Assembly (NCBI GenBank): GCA_039024315.1
Contig: JBCCQN010000018.1
Span: 1-64,000 of the forward strand
Source: JBCAWW01 sp039024315
Lineage (GTDB): Bacteria; Bacteroidota; Bacteroidia; J057
Direction: 5' to 3'
Length of the DNA stretch: 64,000 bases
Shown here: piece after piece, positions 46,214 to 54,976 of the stretch
Layout: every line of letters starts with the position of its first letter
Position numbering within the stretch: the first letter of the stretch is position 1
Program-made: the position numbers and the translations under genes
Notes under the pieces: model-generated
The model's database searches: none
The model's input: the letters and a program-made list of their open reading frames with translations, nothing else
Told to the model about the DNA's origin: nothing

Positions 46214-46230
46214 TTGCTGCGCAGAACGCT
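46214..46230 (-). repeat. GCGTT-hairpin, imperfect (CTGC/GCAA)
   Basis: Near-copy directly after mosaic repeat A, facing the copy at 46258. The outer stem pair is broken. Confidence 0.6.
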
Positions 46231-46257
46231 CAATTCCTTAGCGAAGTAGCCCGAATG

Positions 46258-46274
46258 ATCGTTCCGCGCAGCGG
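46258..46274 (+). repeat. GCGTT-hairpin variant (TCGTT), CCGC stem, GCA loop
   Basis: Intergenic copy just before the stop of the serine hydrolase at 46280; with 46214 it makes a head-to-head pair 27 bases apart. Confidence 0.75.
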
Positions 46275-46279
46275 TAATC

Positions 46280-47785
46280 CTAACGCTGAAAATGCAGATT
46301 GGAAAAATGAAAATCGGGATTGGGTAAGTCAATCTTAAAGCCCGATATCTCGCCCTTGCCGTTGGTTTCGAAAATAAGCAAGCCCGGAGGTAAAAAGGGA
46401 TCTTTGACACGAATGCGGAAGCTATCATAATGCCAGTGCTCCATGCTGCCACTAAACAGCTCAGCCGTTGGCAATAAAGAAAATTGTAGGATCCCATCCT
46501 TAAGGCTGATTTCTGCATCACCATACATAGGATCTGTATAGGTCCCAACATAGTCTACCAATTCGTGGGAGGGCTGGGTATCCGCTACCCGAGCCTCTTT
46601 GAAGGCCTTTTCGGTATCTTCTTTGTATTTGGCACTCTGCGTTTCGTAGCCTTGAAATACGGCGGCCCAATCCTGCTCTTCTTGTCCCATAAACTGGTCC
46701 AATAGATAAAGTTTGACCGCTTCATAAAGCGAAGTCATGCCATTGGTAAGGATCACAAAGCCCATTTCCTCTTCTGGCAACCAGACTACTTTCGAAAGAT
46801 AGCCAGGCAAGCCTCCACCGTGTTCAACGACCTGAGTGCCTGCATAATCATACAAAAACCAACCGAGGCCATAAGCTTTATAATGCGCATTGCCTTGCGA
46901 CTCCAAATAGCCGGGTCCGATCAAGGTGTGAGCTTGGGTAAGCTTACGATAGGTAGCGGGGCTGATCAAGGTATCGCCTTCAAAAACGCCTTCATTGAGC
47001 CAAAATCGGAGCCAGTGGCTCAGATCCATCACACTGCTATTGATGCCAGCGGTGGGAGCAGCATTGCTGTAGTCGATCTCGGGAAAAACTTCCCCATCAA
47101 TATGAGGCAAGGCACGATCAGCAGCTAGAGAACCGACAATCTTGTCAGTCCCTGTGGTAGTATGCTGCATGCGCAAGGGTTTTAACAACCTTTGGGAAAT
47201 AAAGCGCTGCCAAGACTCGCCTGTAACCCGTTCGATCAAGAGCCCCGCAGTGATATACATGATGTTTTGGTAGCCAAATTGGTAGCGTGGACCATGATCC
47301 ATAGGCAACTCTCTGATCCGACGCACCACCTCTTCCATACTGTAATCCGTACCATACCAAAGTAAATCGCCATCAAAGGTGCCTAAGCCAGAACGATGGC
47401 ATAGTAAGTCAACTACCCTAAGCTCTTGGGTAACATAGGGATCATGTAGTTCAAACCAAGGCAGATAATCGATTACACGATCATCCCAATTTACTTTTCC
47501 CTCATCTACGAGCATCCCGATAGCCGAGGCCGTAAAGGCTTTGGTACAGGAAGCAATCGCAAACAGAGATTGCGGGCTTACGGCAGAGGCGGAGCGCACA
47601 TCTTGAAAGCCATAACCTTCCGCAAAAATCACTGAATCATCTTTGACAATCGCTACTGCCAAACCGGGTATGCCGTGTTTCATACGAGCGTTGTCGAGGT
47701 AGCGATCGAGGGCTTCGAGATCAACCTCTTGGGCAAAAAGGCCGCTAAATGAGGAGAGGAAAAGAAGAAGTAGGAATCGTTTCAT
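46280..47785 (-). CDS. Secreted serine hydrolase, beta-lactamase/class C-like family
   Basis: A 501-residue exported protein (signal MKRFLLLLFLSSFSGLFAQ). The beta-lactamase-fold motif S-x-x-K is Ser79-Cys-Thr-Lys82, a Tyr-x-Asn type motif lies in GYQNIMY, and His-Gly-Gly-Gly (VEHGGGLPGY) replaces the usual KTG. A C-terminal DUF3471-like domain (VGTYTDPMYGDAEISLKDG) follows. These proteins are usually peptidases or esterases, not antibiotic-resistance enzymes. It is 11 bases downstream of the 47797 gene and probably co-transcribed with it. Confidence 0.9.
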   Translation of the reverse strand: MKRFLLLLFLSSFSGLFAQEVDLEALDRYLDNARMKHGIPGLAVAIVKDDSVIFAEGYGFQDVRSASAVSPQSLFAIASCTKAFTASAIGMLVDEGKVNWDDRVIDYLPWFELHDPYVTQELRVVDLLCHRSGLGTFDGDLLWYGTDYSMEEVVRRIRELPMDHGPRYQFGYQNIMYITAGLLIERVTGESWQRFISQRLLKPLRMQHTTTGTDKIVGSLAADRALPHIDGEVFPEIDYSNAAPTAGINSSVMDLSHWLRFWLNEGVFEGDTLISPATYRKLTQAHTLIGPGYLESQGNAHYKAYGLGWFLYDYAGTQVVEHGGGLPGYLSKVVWLPEEEMGFVILTNGMTSLYEAVKLYLLDQFMGQEEQDWAAVFQGYETQSAKYKEDTEKAFKEARVADTQPSHELVDYVGTYTDPMYGDAEISLKDGILQFSLLPTAELFSGSMEHWHYDSFRIRVKDPFLPPGLLIFETNGKGEISGFKIDLPNPDFHFSNLHFQR

Positions 47786-47796
47786 TGGGTTTAGAA

Positions 47797-48816
47797 TTAT
47801 GCTTTGCGGCTAATTCTACGATAAAGTGCTCGGAGTACCAAAATGATCATAAAAATCACCATTAAAGGTATCCCAAAACTCAGGACGCCCATCATAAAAC
47901 CAGTAGTATTGAAGCTGTAAACTTTATAAATACTTTCAAAATTGGTGCTTTGGGTCTGTAAGGATCGGAAATCCTTATTAGCGAGGCGCTTGATCGCTGC
48001 AAAATACTCTTCGGAGCGCTCAATCTGCTGTGAGAAATCAAAGTCTTCGATTCGTTCTCCATACACGATCCCAACATTCTCGCCTCGCTTGGGCTCCCAA
48101 TTACTAAAGCGGTGGATTAAAATTTGTTCTTGGGGATTGCTGATAAAATCCGCGTTGGGCATAGCCCCCCATATATCGTCCATCTTTAGGGGCGGCATGA
48201 GCTGGACGACAATCTCTCCTTGTCCAATATTGTCTTTCCAAGAGCGACCACTTTCAAGGATGTACAAAAATGCATTGTGATAGTCCTTGGTATAGCCCTC
48301 TAATACACTCGCATTGTTGGTATTAACCATGAAATAGAGCTCAATCTTGGTCAGGGTATCAGGCAAAAATTCCTGATCCCAAACATACCAATTGTCCATT
48401 TCATGAGTACGAAGGGATAGGTTGATAGGCTGCTGCGAGAGCATCATGGGCTGTCCATTGGCATAGACCTCCATGGCGTATAGATCATCAAAGCTAATCT
48501 CAAAACGTCTAGATCCGGTATTGGCTTCGTAGATATCATTGATCGGATAGCCTAAATTGAGCGTGATGGTGTCTTCTGCTTGATTAGCCATCCAATAGGT
48601 GCCTTTGATCACCGCAAAACCCGGATAAAGTTGCGCTACGACTTGTTCCCGCTGCATACTTATGGTTTCAAAATGTAGGCTATCCGTAGGAAAGAGCAAA
48701 CGAAACTCCCCGCTTCCTCCCGCACTATAAATGCCCGGCATCGCGATGTTGGCGCTGAGCGTTCCCCAAAGGGGGCTTAATAAGATCAACAGCAGAAAAC
48801 AAAATCGGTATCTCAT
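47797..48816 (-). CDS. Exported protein with C-terminal membrane anchor, unknown family
   Basis: A 339-residue protein with an N-terminal signal (MRYRFCFLLLILLSPLWGTLSA) and a C-terminal TM (SFGIPLMVIFMIILVLRALY, about 310-332) followed by a basic tail. The lumenal part is beta-rich with no recognised domain (for example VIKGTYWMANQAEDTITLNLGYP). It should face the periplasm from the inner membrane. It is paired with the serine hydrolase. A GCGTT-hairpin (48758) encodes the end of its signal peptide. Confidence 0.68.
   Translation of the reverse strand: MRYRFCFLLLILLSPLWGTLSANIAMPGIYSAGGSGEFRLLFPTDSLHFETISMQREQVVAQLYPGFAVIKGTYWMANQAEDTITLNLGYPINDIYEANTGSRRFEISFDDLYAMEVYANGQPMMLSQQPINLSLRTHEMDNWYVWDQEFLPDTLTKIELYFMVNTNNASVLEGYTKDYHNAFLYILESGRSWKDNIGQGEIVVQLMPPLKMDDIWGAMPNADFISNPQEQILIHRFSNWEPKRGENVGIVYGERIEDFDFSQQIERSEEYFAAIKRLANKDFRSLQTQSTNFESIYKVYSFNTTGFMMGVLSFGIPLMVIFMIILVLRALYRRISRKA
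48758..48774 (+). repeat. GCGTT-hairpin, CCCC stem, AAA loop
   Basis: Exact antisense copy at the signal-peptide end of the 47797 gene, read as Pro-Leu-Trp-Gly-Thr-Leu-Ser. Confidence 0.72.
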
Positions 48817-48831
48817 ATTGTTAAGTACTTA

Positions 48832-48933
48832 GACAATAGGGTTCAGTATTAAGATTTAGAAATATAAGGTTACATGATTCAGCGAGATCCTTTTTCCCTG
48901 TACTGAATACTTTGTATTTACTACTCAGCACTT
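48832..48933 (+). repeat. Intergenic mosaic repeat, copy B
   Basis: About 100 bases aligned with copy A (shared runs AGTACTTAGACAA, AGTATTAAGA, TACATGATTCAG and CTGTACTGAATACT) but lacking the palindromic core. It fills the divergent gap between 48816 and 48984, so it may overlap both promoters. Confidence 0.7.
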
Positions 48934-48983
48934 AAAACTAGCAAAAGCTGATTGACTAAGCTTTTGAGATTTGTGTATTTTAG

Positions 48984-51353
48984 ATGATTATCCTCAAAGC
49001 TATGCGCAGATTCTTTAACCTGATTGTCTTCTTTTTTGTTCTCATCCCTTTGGGGAACGCTCAATCGCCCTGGAATTTGGTCGAAATCGGCCATCTTCCC
49101 AATGATTCTACTACGAGTGGTCTGCCGATTCGCTCCAATGATATCTGGGCTTATGTGGACAGTGGGGGGACTGAATACGCACTCTTGGGCAAACAAAATG
49201 GTCTAAGCATCATCTCCCTGCTAGATCCGACCCAACCGACAGAACTATATTTTTTGCCAGGCAACAATTCGATATGGCGCGATATCAAAACCGCGGGTGA
49301 TTATGCCTATGTCTGTAACGAAAGTGGAGGAGGGCTGAAAATAGTGGACCTAAGTGGCCTACCTGATACCGTCATTTATCAAGATACCATGATCGCGGGC
49401 ATCGAAACGGCGCATAATCTTTGGGTAGAAGGGGAACGACTCTACGTCTGTGGCTCTCCAACTTTTAGCGGAGGGATCGGCATCTTTTCGCTAGCTGATC
49501 CTGCCAATCCTATGCTTTTGGGTCAGTACCCTTTGCGCTATGTGCATGATGTGTACGTACGAGACAGCATCGGTTATGCCGCGGAGATTGACGATGGCTT
49601 ACTGACCATCCTTGACCTTAGTGATCCCAACGCCCTCTCTATCCTAGGGCAAACAACCTATCCCAATGCCCTGACACATAATACTTGGCTCAATGATTCG
49701 AGCACAGTTTGCTTCACTACGGACGAATTAAACGCTGCCTACATAAGTGCATGGGATATTAGCGATCCTAGCAATATCACGCTTCTCGATCGCATCCGCT
49801 CTAGCGTGAATGAAGAGCGCGGTATGCCGCACAATGTGCATGTACTCAATGATTGGCTGGTGAGCTCTTATTATCGAGATGGAATCCATCTGACAGATGC
49901 AGCTCGTCCCAACAATTTGGTAGAAGTAGGCTATTTCCCGCCGAGAGGCTCCGTTTGGGGGGCTTATCCTTATCTCCCTTCTGGAGTCGTACTCGCTTCC
50001 GACATCTTGGCTGGTTTGTCGGTCTTACAGCCTTCTTATGAGCGGGCTGCCTATCTCGAAGGCAATGTTACCGATCTATCTACGGGTCAGGCTATCAACG
50101 ATGTGATCATTAGCTTTGAAACCGAGGATTTGGAGACTCGTAGCCTCCTCAATGGTGATTATGCTCTCGGTAGTGTACTCAACGGTACTTTTGATGTGCG
50201 TTTTTCTAGCTTTGGCTATGTCTCCGAAGTGCGCACGGTCAACCTACAGCAAGGGGGCTTGACCATCGAAGACGTAGCCCTAACACCAGCAGCAGAATTG
50301 GGTACAGTCTTCATGTACCTCACTGATTCACTGAGTGGGCAAGGGATCACTTCGGGAATTATCCTCGTAGAAGACCGCTATACCGATGTGAGCTTTCTTT
50401 ACAAGGAGGGTGAAGATGCAGCTCCTTTCAATGGTTTATACCAAGGTGAGTATATCATCTATGCTGGCTCTTGGGGCCATATCACCCGCAAATGGGAAAT
50501 CAGCATTGGCCCGGGGCAGGAGGATGTGCAATTACGCTTACTGCCTGGTTATTATGACGATTTTTTGTTTGAGTACGACTGGTTATTGCTGAGCTCTACC
50601 TTGCCAGGCAGTTGGGAAAGAAGTGTACCACTGGTAGGGCTAATCAATGACTCTCTCGTCAGCCCCGCAGCCGATATAACTACGGATTTAGGAGACTTTG
50701 CCTTTATGACGCAAAACTCTGAGCCCGATGGCTCGACCGTGGGGGTGCGCAATGGCTGGGTTTCCCTCGAATCTCCCCTCATGAATCTAGCTACTTACGA
50801 CGATCCCGTAATCCATTATCACTACTGGTTTTGCGGCTTAGGCTTTGCTTTTGGGCAGGGCTTTGCTACCACCGATAGTATGCAGGTGATTTTGGCCAGC
50901 CAGAGTGGCAATGTAGTCTTGGCAGAGTACAGCGGATATATGCCCTATTGGCAAGAGGATAGTTTTAGGGTAGCTGACTTCTTGCCCAATGATTCGATTT
51001 TTCAAGTGATCTTTACCACTGCTAATGTTGAGGTTAGTCAAACGGTAGAGGCGCTGGTGGATCAGTTTTGGGTCAAAGAAAGGCCCCTCAGTAGCACTGC
51101 ACTAGACCCTGAGGCTTTGTCCGTGCTAAAAATTCAACCCAACCCTAGTCAAGGTAGTTTGCGTGTGAGTTGGCTGGACGGTGAGCCTTTTACCGCTGCA
51201 TATCAGATATTTGATCTACAAGGCAGAGAAGTTAGTAACAAAAAAAGCGCTACTGGTATGCTCAAACTCGAGCTCAGCAATGGGATTTATCACTTCATAT
51301 TTGAAGATAGACGAGGCGTTCGGCGCAGCCAGAAAATCGTAATCCTTCGTTAA
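48984..51353 (+). CDS. Choice-of-anchor-B family protein with T9SS type A sorting domain
   Basis: A 789-residue secreted protein (signal ending near LIPLGNAQ). Residues about 25-345 are LVIVP-type repeats of the choice-of-anchor-B family (repeated ADPANP/LSDPNA and W-DISDP units). A carboxypeptidase-regulatory-like domain (about 350-430) follows, then a beta-sandwich region, and a C-terminal T9SS type A domain (KIQPNPSQGSLRVSW to SQKIVILR). It should be secreted through the type IX system and attached to the surface. A start at the Met in MRRFFNL (49002) is also possible. Confidence 0.88.
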   Translation: MIILKAMRRFFNLIVFFFVLIPLGNAQSPWNLVEIGHLPNDSTTSGLPIRSNDIWAYVDSGGTEYALLGKQNGLSIISLLDPTQPTELYFLPGNNSIWRDIKTAGDYAYVCNESGGGLKIVDLSGLPDTVIYQDTMIAGIETAHNLWVEGERLYVCGSPTFSGGIGIFSLADPANPMLLGQYPLRYVHDVYVRDSIGYAAEIDDGLLTILDLSDPNALSILGQTTYPNALTHNTWLNDSSTVCFTTDELNAAYISAWDISDPSNITLLDRIRSSVNEERGMPHNVHVLNDWLVSSYYRDGIHLTDAARPNNLVEVGYFPPRGSVWGAYPYLPSGVVLASDILAGLSVLQPSYERAAYLEGNVTDLSTGQAINDVIISFETEDLETRSLLNGDYALGSVLNGTFDVRFSSFGYVSEVRTVNLQQGGLTIEDVALTPAAELGTVFMYLTDSLSGQGITSGIILVEDRYTDVSFLYKEGEDAAPFNGLYQGEYIIYAGSWGHITRKWEISIGPGQEDVQLRLLPGYYDDFLFEYDWLLLSSTLPGSWERSVPLVGLINDSLVSPAADITTDLGDFAFMTQNSEPDGSTVGVRNGWVSLESPLMNLATYDDPVIHYHYWFCGLGFAFGQGFATTDSMQVILASQSGNVVLAEYSGYMPYWQEDSFRVADFLPNDSIFQVIFTTANVEVSQTVEALVDQFWVKERPLSSTALDPEALSVLKIQPNPSQGSLRVSWLDGEPFTAAYQIFDLQGREVSNKKSATGMLKLELSNGIYHFIFEDRRGVRRSQKIVILR
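49045..49061 (-). repeat. GCGTT-hairpin, imperfect (CCCC/GGGA)
   Basis: Antisense near-copy with AAA loop at the signal-peptide end of the T9SS protein, read as Pro-Leu-Gly-Asn-Ala. Confidence 0.45.
51315..51331 (+). repeat. GCGTT-hairpin, imperfect (CGGC/GCCA)
   Basis: Sense near-copy with GCA loop in the last codons of the T9SS domain, read as Gly-Val-Arg-Arg-Ser-Gln. Confidence 0.5.
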
Positions 51354-51360
51354 ACAAAAC

Positions 51361-51834
51361 CTAGTCTCCAAGCTGGGCGTGCAGTTTTTTGATGATCACG
51401 ATTTGTCCCAAATGATAATGTACATGCTCAATGATACCGTGTAAGTTGCGGTAATAAACGCCATATTTTGGATCGCTAAACTCTTGCCAAAGTCGCTCTT
51501 CTGGCAATTTTTCGATGAGCTTTGCGAACTTTTCCAATTCCTCCCAAGCTTGGTTTTGCATGGCAAGCCAGTCCTGCTCGGAGGCGATAGGGGGATGGGT
51601 AAAACTCTCCTTGTCTTTGCCCACTAGGGGTCCGCCCTCTAGGACTTTGGTTACGATTCGGACATAATAGTGAACATGATTGAGCAAAATCGCAATAGTG
51701 TTTAATCCAAAAATAGGTTTGATTGCCTGCTGCCAAGTAACCTCTTTAAGACTATCGCGCAAATTGACACTGGTCCAATTACCCCCAAAATATACTTCTC
51801 GAAGGTGCTTGGCTATCTGGGCGGGGGTACTCAT
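51361..51834 (-). CDS. DinB-family protein
   Basis: A 157-residue four-helix-bundle protein of the DinB/YfiT type. Candidate metal ligands are His in LLNHVHYYVR, and two near the C-terminus in IIEHVHYHLGQIVI, matching the three-His pattern of the family. The start at 51834 (MSTPAQIAKHLREV) was preferred to 51888 since the upstream part is basic and low in complexity. These proteins are often thiol-dependent transferases; the substrate is unknown. Converges with the T9SS gene seven bases away. Confidence 0.87.
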   Translation of the reverse strand: MSTPAQIAKHLREVYFGGNWTSVNLRDSLKEVTWQQAIKPIFGLNTIAILLNHVHYYVRIVTKVLEGGPLVGKDKESFTHPPIASEQDWLAMQNQAWEELEKFAKLIEKLPEERLWQEFSDPKYGVYYRNLHGIIEHVHYHLGQIVIIKKLHAQLGD

Positions 51835-51868
51835 ACTTAAGGGTTTTGAAGGTTTTCGTTTTTGAGGC

Positions 51869-51885
51869 CTGCTACGCGGAACGCT
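51869..51885 (-). repeat. GCGTT-hairpin, imperfect (CCGC/GCAG)
   Basis: Intergenic copy between the dinB-like start and the CPBP gene. The one mismatch would be a U-G wobble if read as plus-strand RNA. Confidence 0.6.
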
Positions 51886-51995
51886 CATTCACCAGCTCCG
51901 CACAAAATTTAGTGAGCATTTCGCTTTCTACAAAATGCTGAAGCTGCCTAAAATTGTGTAGTTTCGGACGATGATGATCCCGCTAATTGATCGCT

Positions 51996-52970
51996 ATGCT
52001 TTCCAGGCTTAAAGAAGGATTTCGAGAGATTTGGCAAGGCCTGAAGGCTCACTTTTCTGAAAACTGGCATACAGCTTACTATTTGAGTGTAGTGCTGATG
52101 ATGAGCTGCTACCTCATCTTTAATTACTTCTTTCTAGAAAAGATCACAGTCGAAAGTTGGATCAACCGTACCTTCAGCAAAAATCATTGGGGTACCTTCG
52201 CCTTTCTGGCCTTTTACAGCCTCCCTTATTTTGGCACGCTCATTTTATACGGCCTCTGGCAAAAGGACTGGGCTTGGGCCCGTTCTCGAGCTTTTTGGAT
52301 CAGGAGCCTCTTTGGACTTTTGCTACTCAGTTTTGACGGTGCCTTTTACTACTATCGACATGTTGGAGAACTCGCGACCTCTTACGCCATGCGATACTAT
52401 CTCTATAAGGTGAGTGCCACCTTTATCAGTGTGGTAGCGATCTTTTTACCTATGTGGGTCTTTTGGCGTTGGTATGACAAGGAGCAGGAAAGCTTTTACG
52501 GTCTGAGGATCCAAGGATTTCATTGGCCACCCTATTTGTTGATGCTAGGGATCATGGTACCCATTGTCTTTGCTGCTTCCTTTTTGCCGGAGTTTATTGA
52601 CTACTACCCCACCCTCAAACTGCGCATGGTGCAGCGCTTGGAAAGCGTTCCGCAAAGCGGGGCTATCGCACTCTATGAACTCTTCTACTTGCTAGATTTT
52701 GTCTGGACAGAATTGATTTTCAGGGGTTTTTTTGTCATTGGCATGTATGGTGTTTTAGGGCCCAAGGCGGTTTTACCGATGGCTTCACTTTACGTTTCGC
52801 GCCACTTTGCCAAACCGATGGGAGAGTCCATCAGCTCTCTATTTGGGGGTTACATCTTGGGGATTCTCGCCTACCGTAGTCGCAATATTTTAGGCGGAAT
52901 CTTGATCCATATGGGGATTGCTTTTTTGATGGAAGCCTTTGCGCTCTTGCAGTGGTGGCTGCGCAATTAG
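51996..52970 (+). CDS. CPBP (CAAX-type) intramembrane metalloprotease-like protein
   Basis: A 324-residue membrane protein with about eight TM segments. The CPBP catalytic pattern appears as TELIFRGFF (Glu and Arg of motif 1), SLYVSRHF (His of motif 2) and ILIHMGIAF (His of motif 3) near the C-terminus. Motif 1 has a single Glu preceded by Thr where E-E is common, so activity is probable but not certain. The ATG at 51996 is preferred to a TTG three codons earlier. A GCGTT-hairpin at 52644 encodes Ser-Val-Pro-Gln-Ser-Gly just before motif 1. Confidence 0.85.
   Translation: MLSRLKEGFREIWQGLKAHFSENWHTAYYLSVVLMMSCYLIFNYFFLEKITVESWINRTFSKNHWGTFAFLAFYSLPYFGTLILYGLWQKDWAWARSRAFWIRSLFGLLLLSFDGAFYYYRHVGELATSYAMRYYLYKVSATFISVVAIFLPMWVFWRWYDKEQESFYGLRIQGFHWPPYLLMLGIMVPIVFAASFLPEFIDYYPTLKLRMVQRLESVPQSGAIALYELFYLLDFVWTELIFRGFFVIGMYGVLGPKAVLPMASLYVSRHFAKPMGESISSLFGGYILGILAYRSRNILGGILIHMGIAFLMEAFALLQWWLRN
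52644..52660 (+). repeat. GCGTT-hairpin, CCGC stem, AAA loop
   Basis: Exact sense copy in the CPBP gene, in a loop between TM segments. Confidence 0.77.
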
Positions 52971-53008
52971 GGTTTGGGCAATCTCAGCCTAGGCCGTAAT
53001 TTTGTCGC

Positions 53009-54025
53009 ATGCAAAGATCTTGGCGCCCCCTAGGGCTTATGTGCTTGATTATTCTTTTTACTGCCTGCGGTAAGCCCAGCTACCCTTGGGAAGCGATCCC
53101 GCATGAGCAGATCACACTCTCAGGAGATATTTGGGCCGGCAGACCCATCGGTAAAAAACTGAGCGTTCCCGATTTAGGGTCAGAAAGCAAAATCTACTGG
53201 CAAAACTACCTTCAAGACTCTATCAGTCTGTTGGGGCAGGAAGACCTGATCCCCTTATCTTTGGCTCTCTTCCTTGAAGAACGCCAGAGTCGCTACATTG
53301 AAATCATCGAACGCTCGCTTTGGAATGATGGCTTGATAAGTGCTTATCAAAATGGCGATTCGACTTATCATCCTGGAGACTTTGCCTTTGTGAGTGGGCC
53401 TGACAGCTTGTTTGCCAATGTTTATGTGGCTGGCTCCGCCGAACTCTCCGTCAATGGCCAAAGCCTCAAGGTCAGCACCGAAACGCGCTATCCTTGGGAG
53501 GAAATTGTGCGATTGAAAATAGAAACGCCGGCACCGATCTCATTTACTTTAGGTTTGCGCATCCCCGGTTCTTCTCGTAATCTAGCCTTAGCTGATAGCC
53601 GCTTTCAGTATCTGTATTCGAGCAACCGTAAACTAGAGCTACGGGTCAATGAAGATCTGATCATGCCTGCCACTGAGGAAGGCTATGCTTTTGTCACTCG
53701 TACTTGGCAAGAAGGCGATGAGGTGGAGTTGTTGCTACCGCTAGCGGTAAGGAGGGTCCAAAACAAAAATGTCCCCTCTCTAATTGCCTTAGAGAGAGGG
53801 CCGATTTTATATGGTATTCCGCAGGAAAAGCTTCCTTCGGGTATCCAGCTTTCGAAGAGCCGGCAATACTTTTTAATGGATAGTTTGGATGGGTCGATTC
53901 GACTCAATTGGCTGCGAGGGCCGATTTGGCAAGATGACCAAATGATTGAGGCAGAGGCAGCGCCTTTGTACTATCTCCAAGCGAAGGAGATAGTAGCACT
54001 TCCGTACGCTTTACCCTATCGGTAA
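53009..54025 (+). CDS. Lipoprotein resembling the C-terminal part of GH127, catalytic core missing
   Basis: A 338-residue lipoprotein (lipobox LFTAC, about residue 20). From about residue 90 on it follows the C-terminal half of GH127 beta-L-arabinofuranosidases: SRYIEIIERSLWNDGLIS, then VYVAGSA, TRYPWEEIVRLKI, LGLRIPG, GYAFVTRTWQEGDEVEL and ALERGPILYGIP. The helical barrel that holds the catalytic Glu and the Cys-Cys-Pro-Pro zinc-cysteine cluster is absent, so it is probably not a hydrolase. A role in sugar binding or surface display is inference. It overlaps the small ORF at 54011 convergently by 15 bases. Confidence 0.75.
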   Translation: MQRSWRPLGLMCLIILFTACGKPSYPWEAIPHEQITLSGDIWAGRPIGKKLSVPDLGSESKIYWQNYLQDSISLLGQEDLIPLSLALFLEERQSRYIEIIERSLWNDGLISAYQNGDSTYHPGDFAFVSGPDSLFANVYVAGSAELSVNGQSLKVSTETRYPWEEIVRLKIETPAPISFTLGLRIPGSSRNLALADSRFQYLYSSNRKLELRVNEDLIMPATEEGYAFVTRTWQEGDEVELLLPLAVRRVQNKNVPSLIALERGPILYGIPQEKLPSGIQLSKSRQYFLMDSLDGSIRLNWLRGPIWQDDQMIEAEAAPLYYLQAKEIVALPYALPYR

Positions 54026-54202
54026 GAAAGTCCAGATAGCGAGGCCACCGATCAGACTCATGCAAAGCAATAAAGCTACTGCCCCCAAGTTAACCAATGC
54101 TTGCTCTTGACGATCATAAGATAGGCCACGGTCTTGAGGATTAAGTTCCTCTTGCGTTTTTTCGGATTGAACGGCGGATATGGCTTTTGACTGTACGAAC
54201 AT
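54011..54202 (-). CDS. Small single-TM protein, tentative
   Basis: A 63-residue ORF with a polar N-terminal half and one strong TM at the C-terminus (LGAVALLLCMSLIGGLAIW). It has an ATG, but no clear ribosome-binding site, and its 3' end overlaps the GH127-like gene by 15 bases. The clean polar-then-TM pattern makes it more likely real than a shadow ORF. No family recognised. Confidence 0.45.
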   Translation of the reverse strand: MFVQSKAISAVQSEKTQEELNPQDRGLSYDRQEQALVNLGAVALLLCMSLIGGLAIWTFLPIG

Positions 54203-54533
54203 AACTACTTAATTTTTTCTACTACTGATTTAGGATGCGAGTTTGGTAGTTAGGTAACGGTAGTGATGAAATTTGAGTCCCCAATACTCTCCTTTCAATA
54301 TCCAAATAGGGACTTTTTTTCCTCATTTCTTACGTGCTCCAGTTGTATGGGCAGGATAGCTGTATATACGGCTCAATGCCCTACCTAAATGGTTAGAACG
54401 GTTTCCCGTTTTATTTACTGACGTTTTGGGCCTAAAAATTACACCTCCAACAAAAGAAATTGTCGGAGGTACAAATAGTAAAAGGGAAATAAACGTGATT
54501 TATTTCCCTTTCTTTTTTGTGCGAATAATGAAT
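54203..54533. other. Intergenic region with hairpins only
   Basis: About 330 bases with no ORF. It holds ACCTCC/GGAGGT arms (54442-54471), AACGG-TTTC-CCGTT (54397-54410), and the terminator at 54481-54511. The first two could be structured RNA or regulatory hairpins; neither matches a riboswitch class I can name. Confidence 0.45.
54481..54511. terminator. Terminator after the CheY-like gene
   Basis: A 13-bp perfect stem (AAAGGGAAATAAA and complement) with a 5-nt loop. It is 22 bases downstream of the regulator stop on the minus strand, with T-rich ends on both strands. Confidence 0.78.
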
Positions 54534-54932
54534 TTAGCCGTTTTCTTGACCTTCTTGGCTTAAAGCCAAACTCAGGTCGCCTTTGATTTTATTGCGAGCA
54601 ATAGGCTTTGAATAATAGCGATCAAAACCTGCTTGTAGGAAGCGCTCCTCATCTCCTGGCATGGCGTAACTCGTTACGGCAAAGATTGGAATATGTCGAT
54701 AGCGTTCGTCCTCTTTGAGGATTTTCATAATCGCTTCACCGTCTAGGCTATTGCCCCCCAGATTGATGTCCATCAATATAATCTGATATTCGCGTTCGCT
54801 AACGGCTTTAAAGACCGCTTCGTCGCAGATCACATGGTCTGGCTCACAGATTTCCTGGATTGTTTTCTTGAGCACAAGAGCGTTGATCTTATTGTCCTCT
54901 ACTATAAGGACCGCTGGCTTATTGGTCATCAT
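54534..54932 (-). CDS. CheY-like single-domain response regulator
   Basis: A 132-residue receiver-only protein. The acidic pair is in LIVEDN, the phospho-acceptor Asp55 in IILMDINLGG, Thr/Ser in FAVTSYAMPGDE and Lys in YSKPI. The ATG at 54932 was chosen; a TTG six codons upstream (54950) is possible. It lies 44 bases downstream of the PAS kinase on the same strand and is its likely partner. The pattern matches regulators that follow hybrid-like kinases with HEIRTP H-boxes. Confidence 0.9.
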   Translation of the reverse strand: MMTNKPAVLIVEDNKINALVLKKTIQEICEPDHVICDEAVFKAVSEREYQIILMDINLGGNSLDGEAIMKILKEDERYRHIPIFAVTSYAMPGDEERFLQAGFDRYYSKPIARNKIKGDLSLALSQEGQENG

Positions 54933-54976
54933 CAGATTGTTATTGTCCAAAAGAGTGAGTTTGCTACACAGGCTAA

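Noticed and set aside
46078..46338. 86-codon plus-strand ORF
   Set aside because: It is a translation of mosaic repeat A and two GCGTT-hairpins, overlaps the serine hydrolase 3' end and has no ribosome-binding site.
46280..47785. Antibiotic-resistance beta-lactamase
   Set aside because: It belongs to the broad serine-hydrolase group with a DUF3471-like tail and HGGG in place of KTG, and nothing points to drug resistance.
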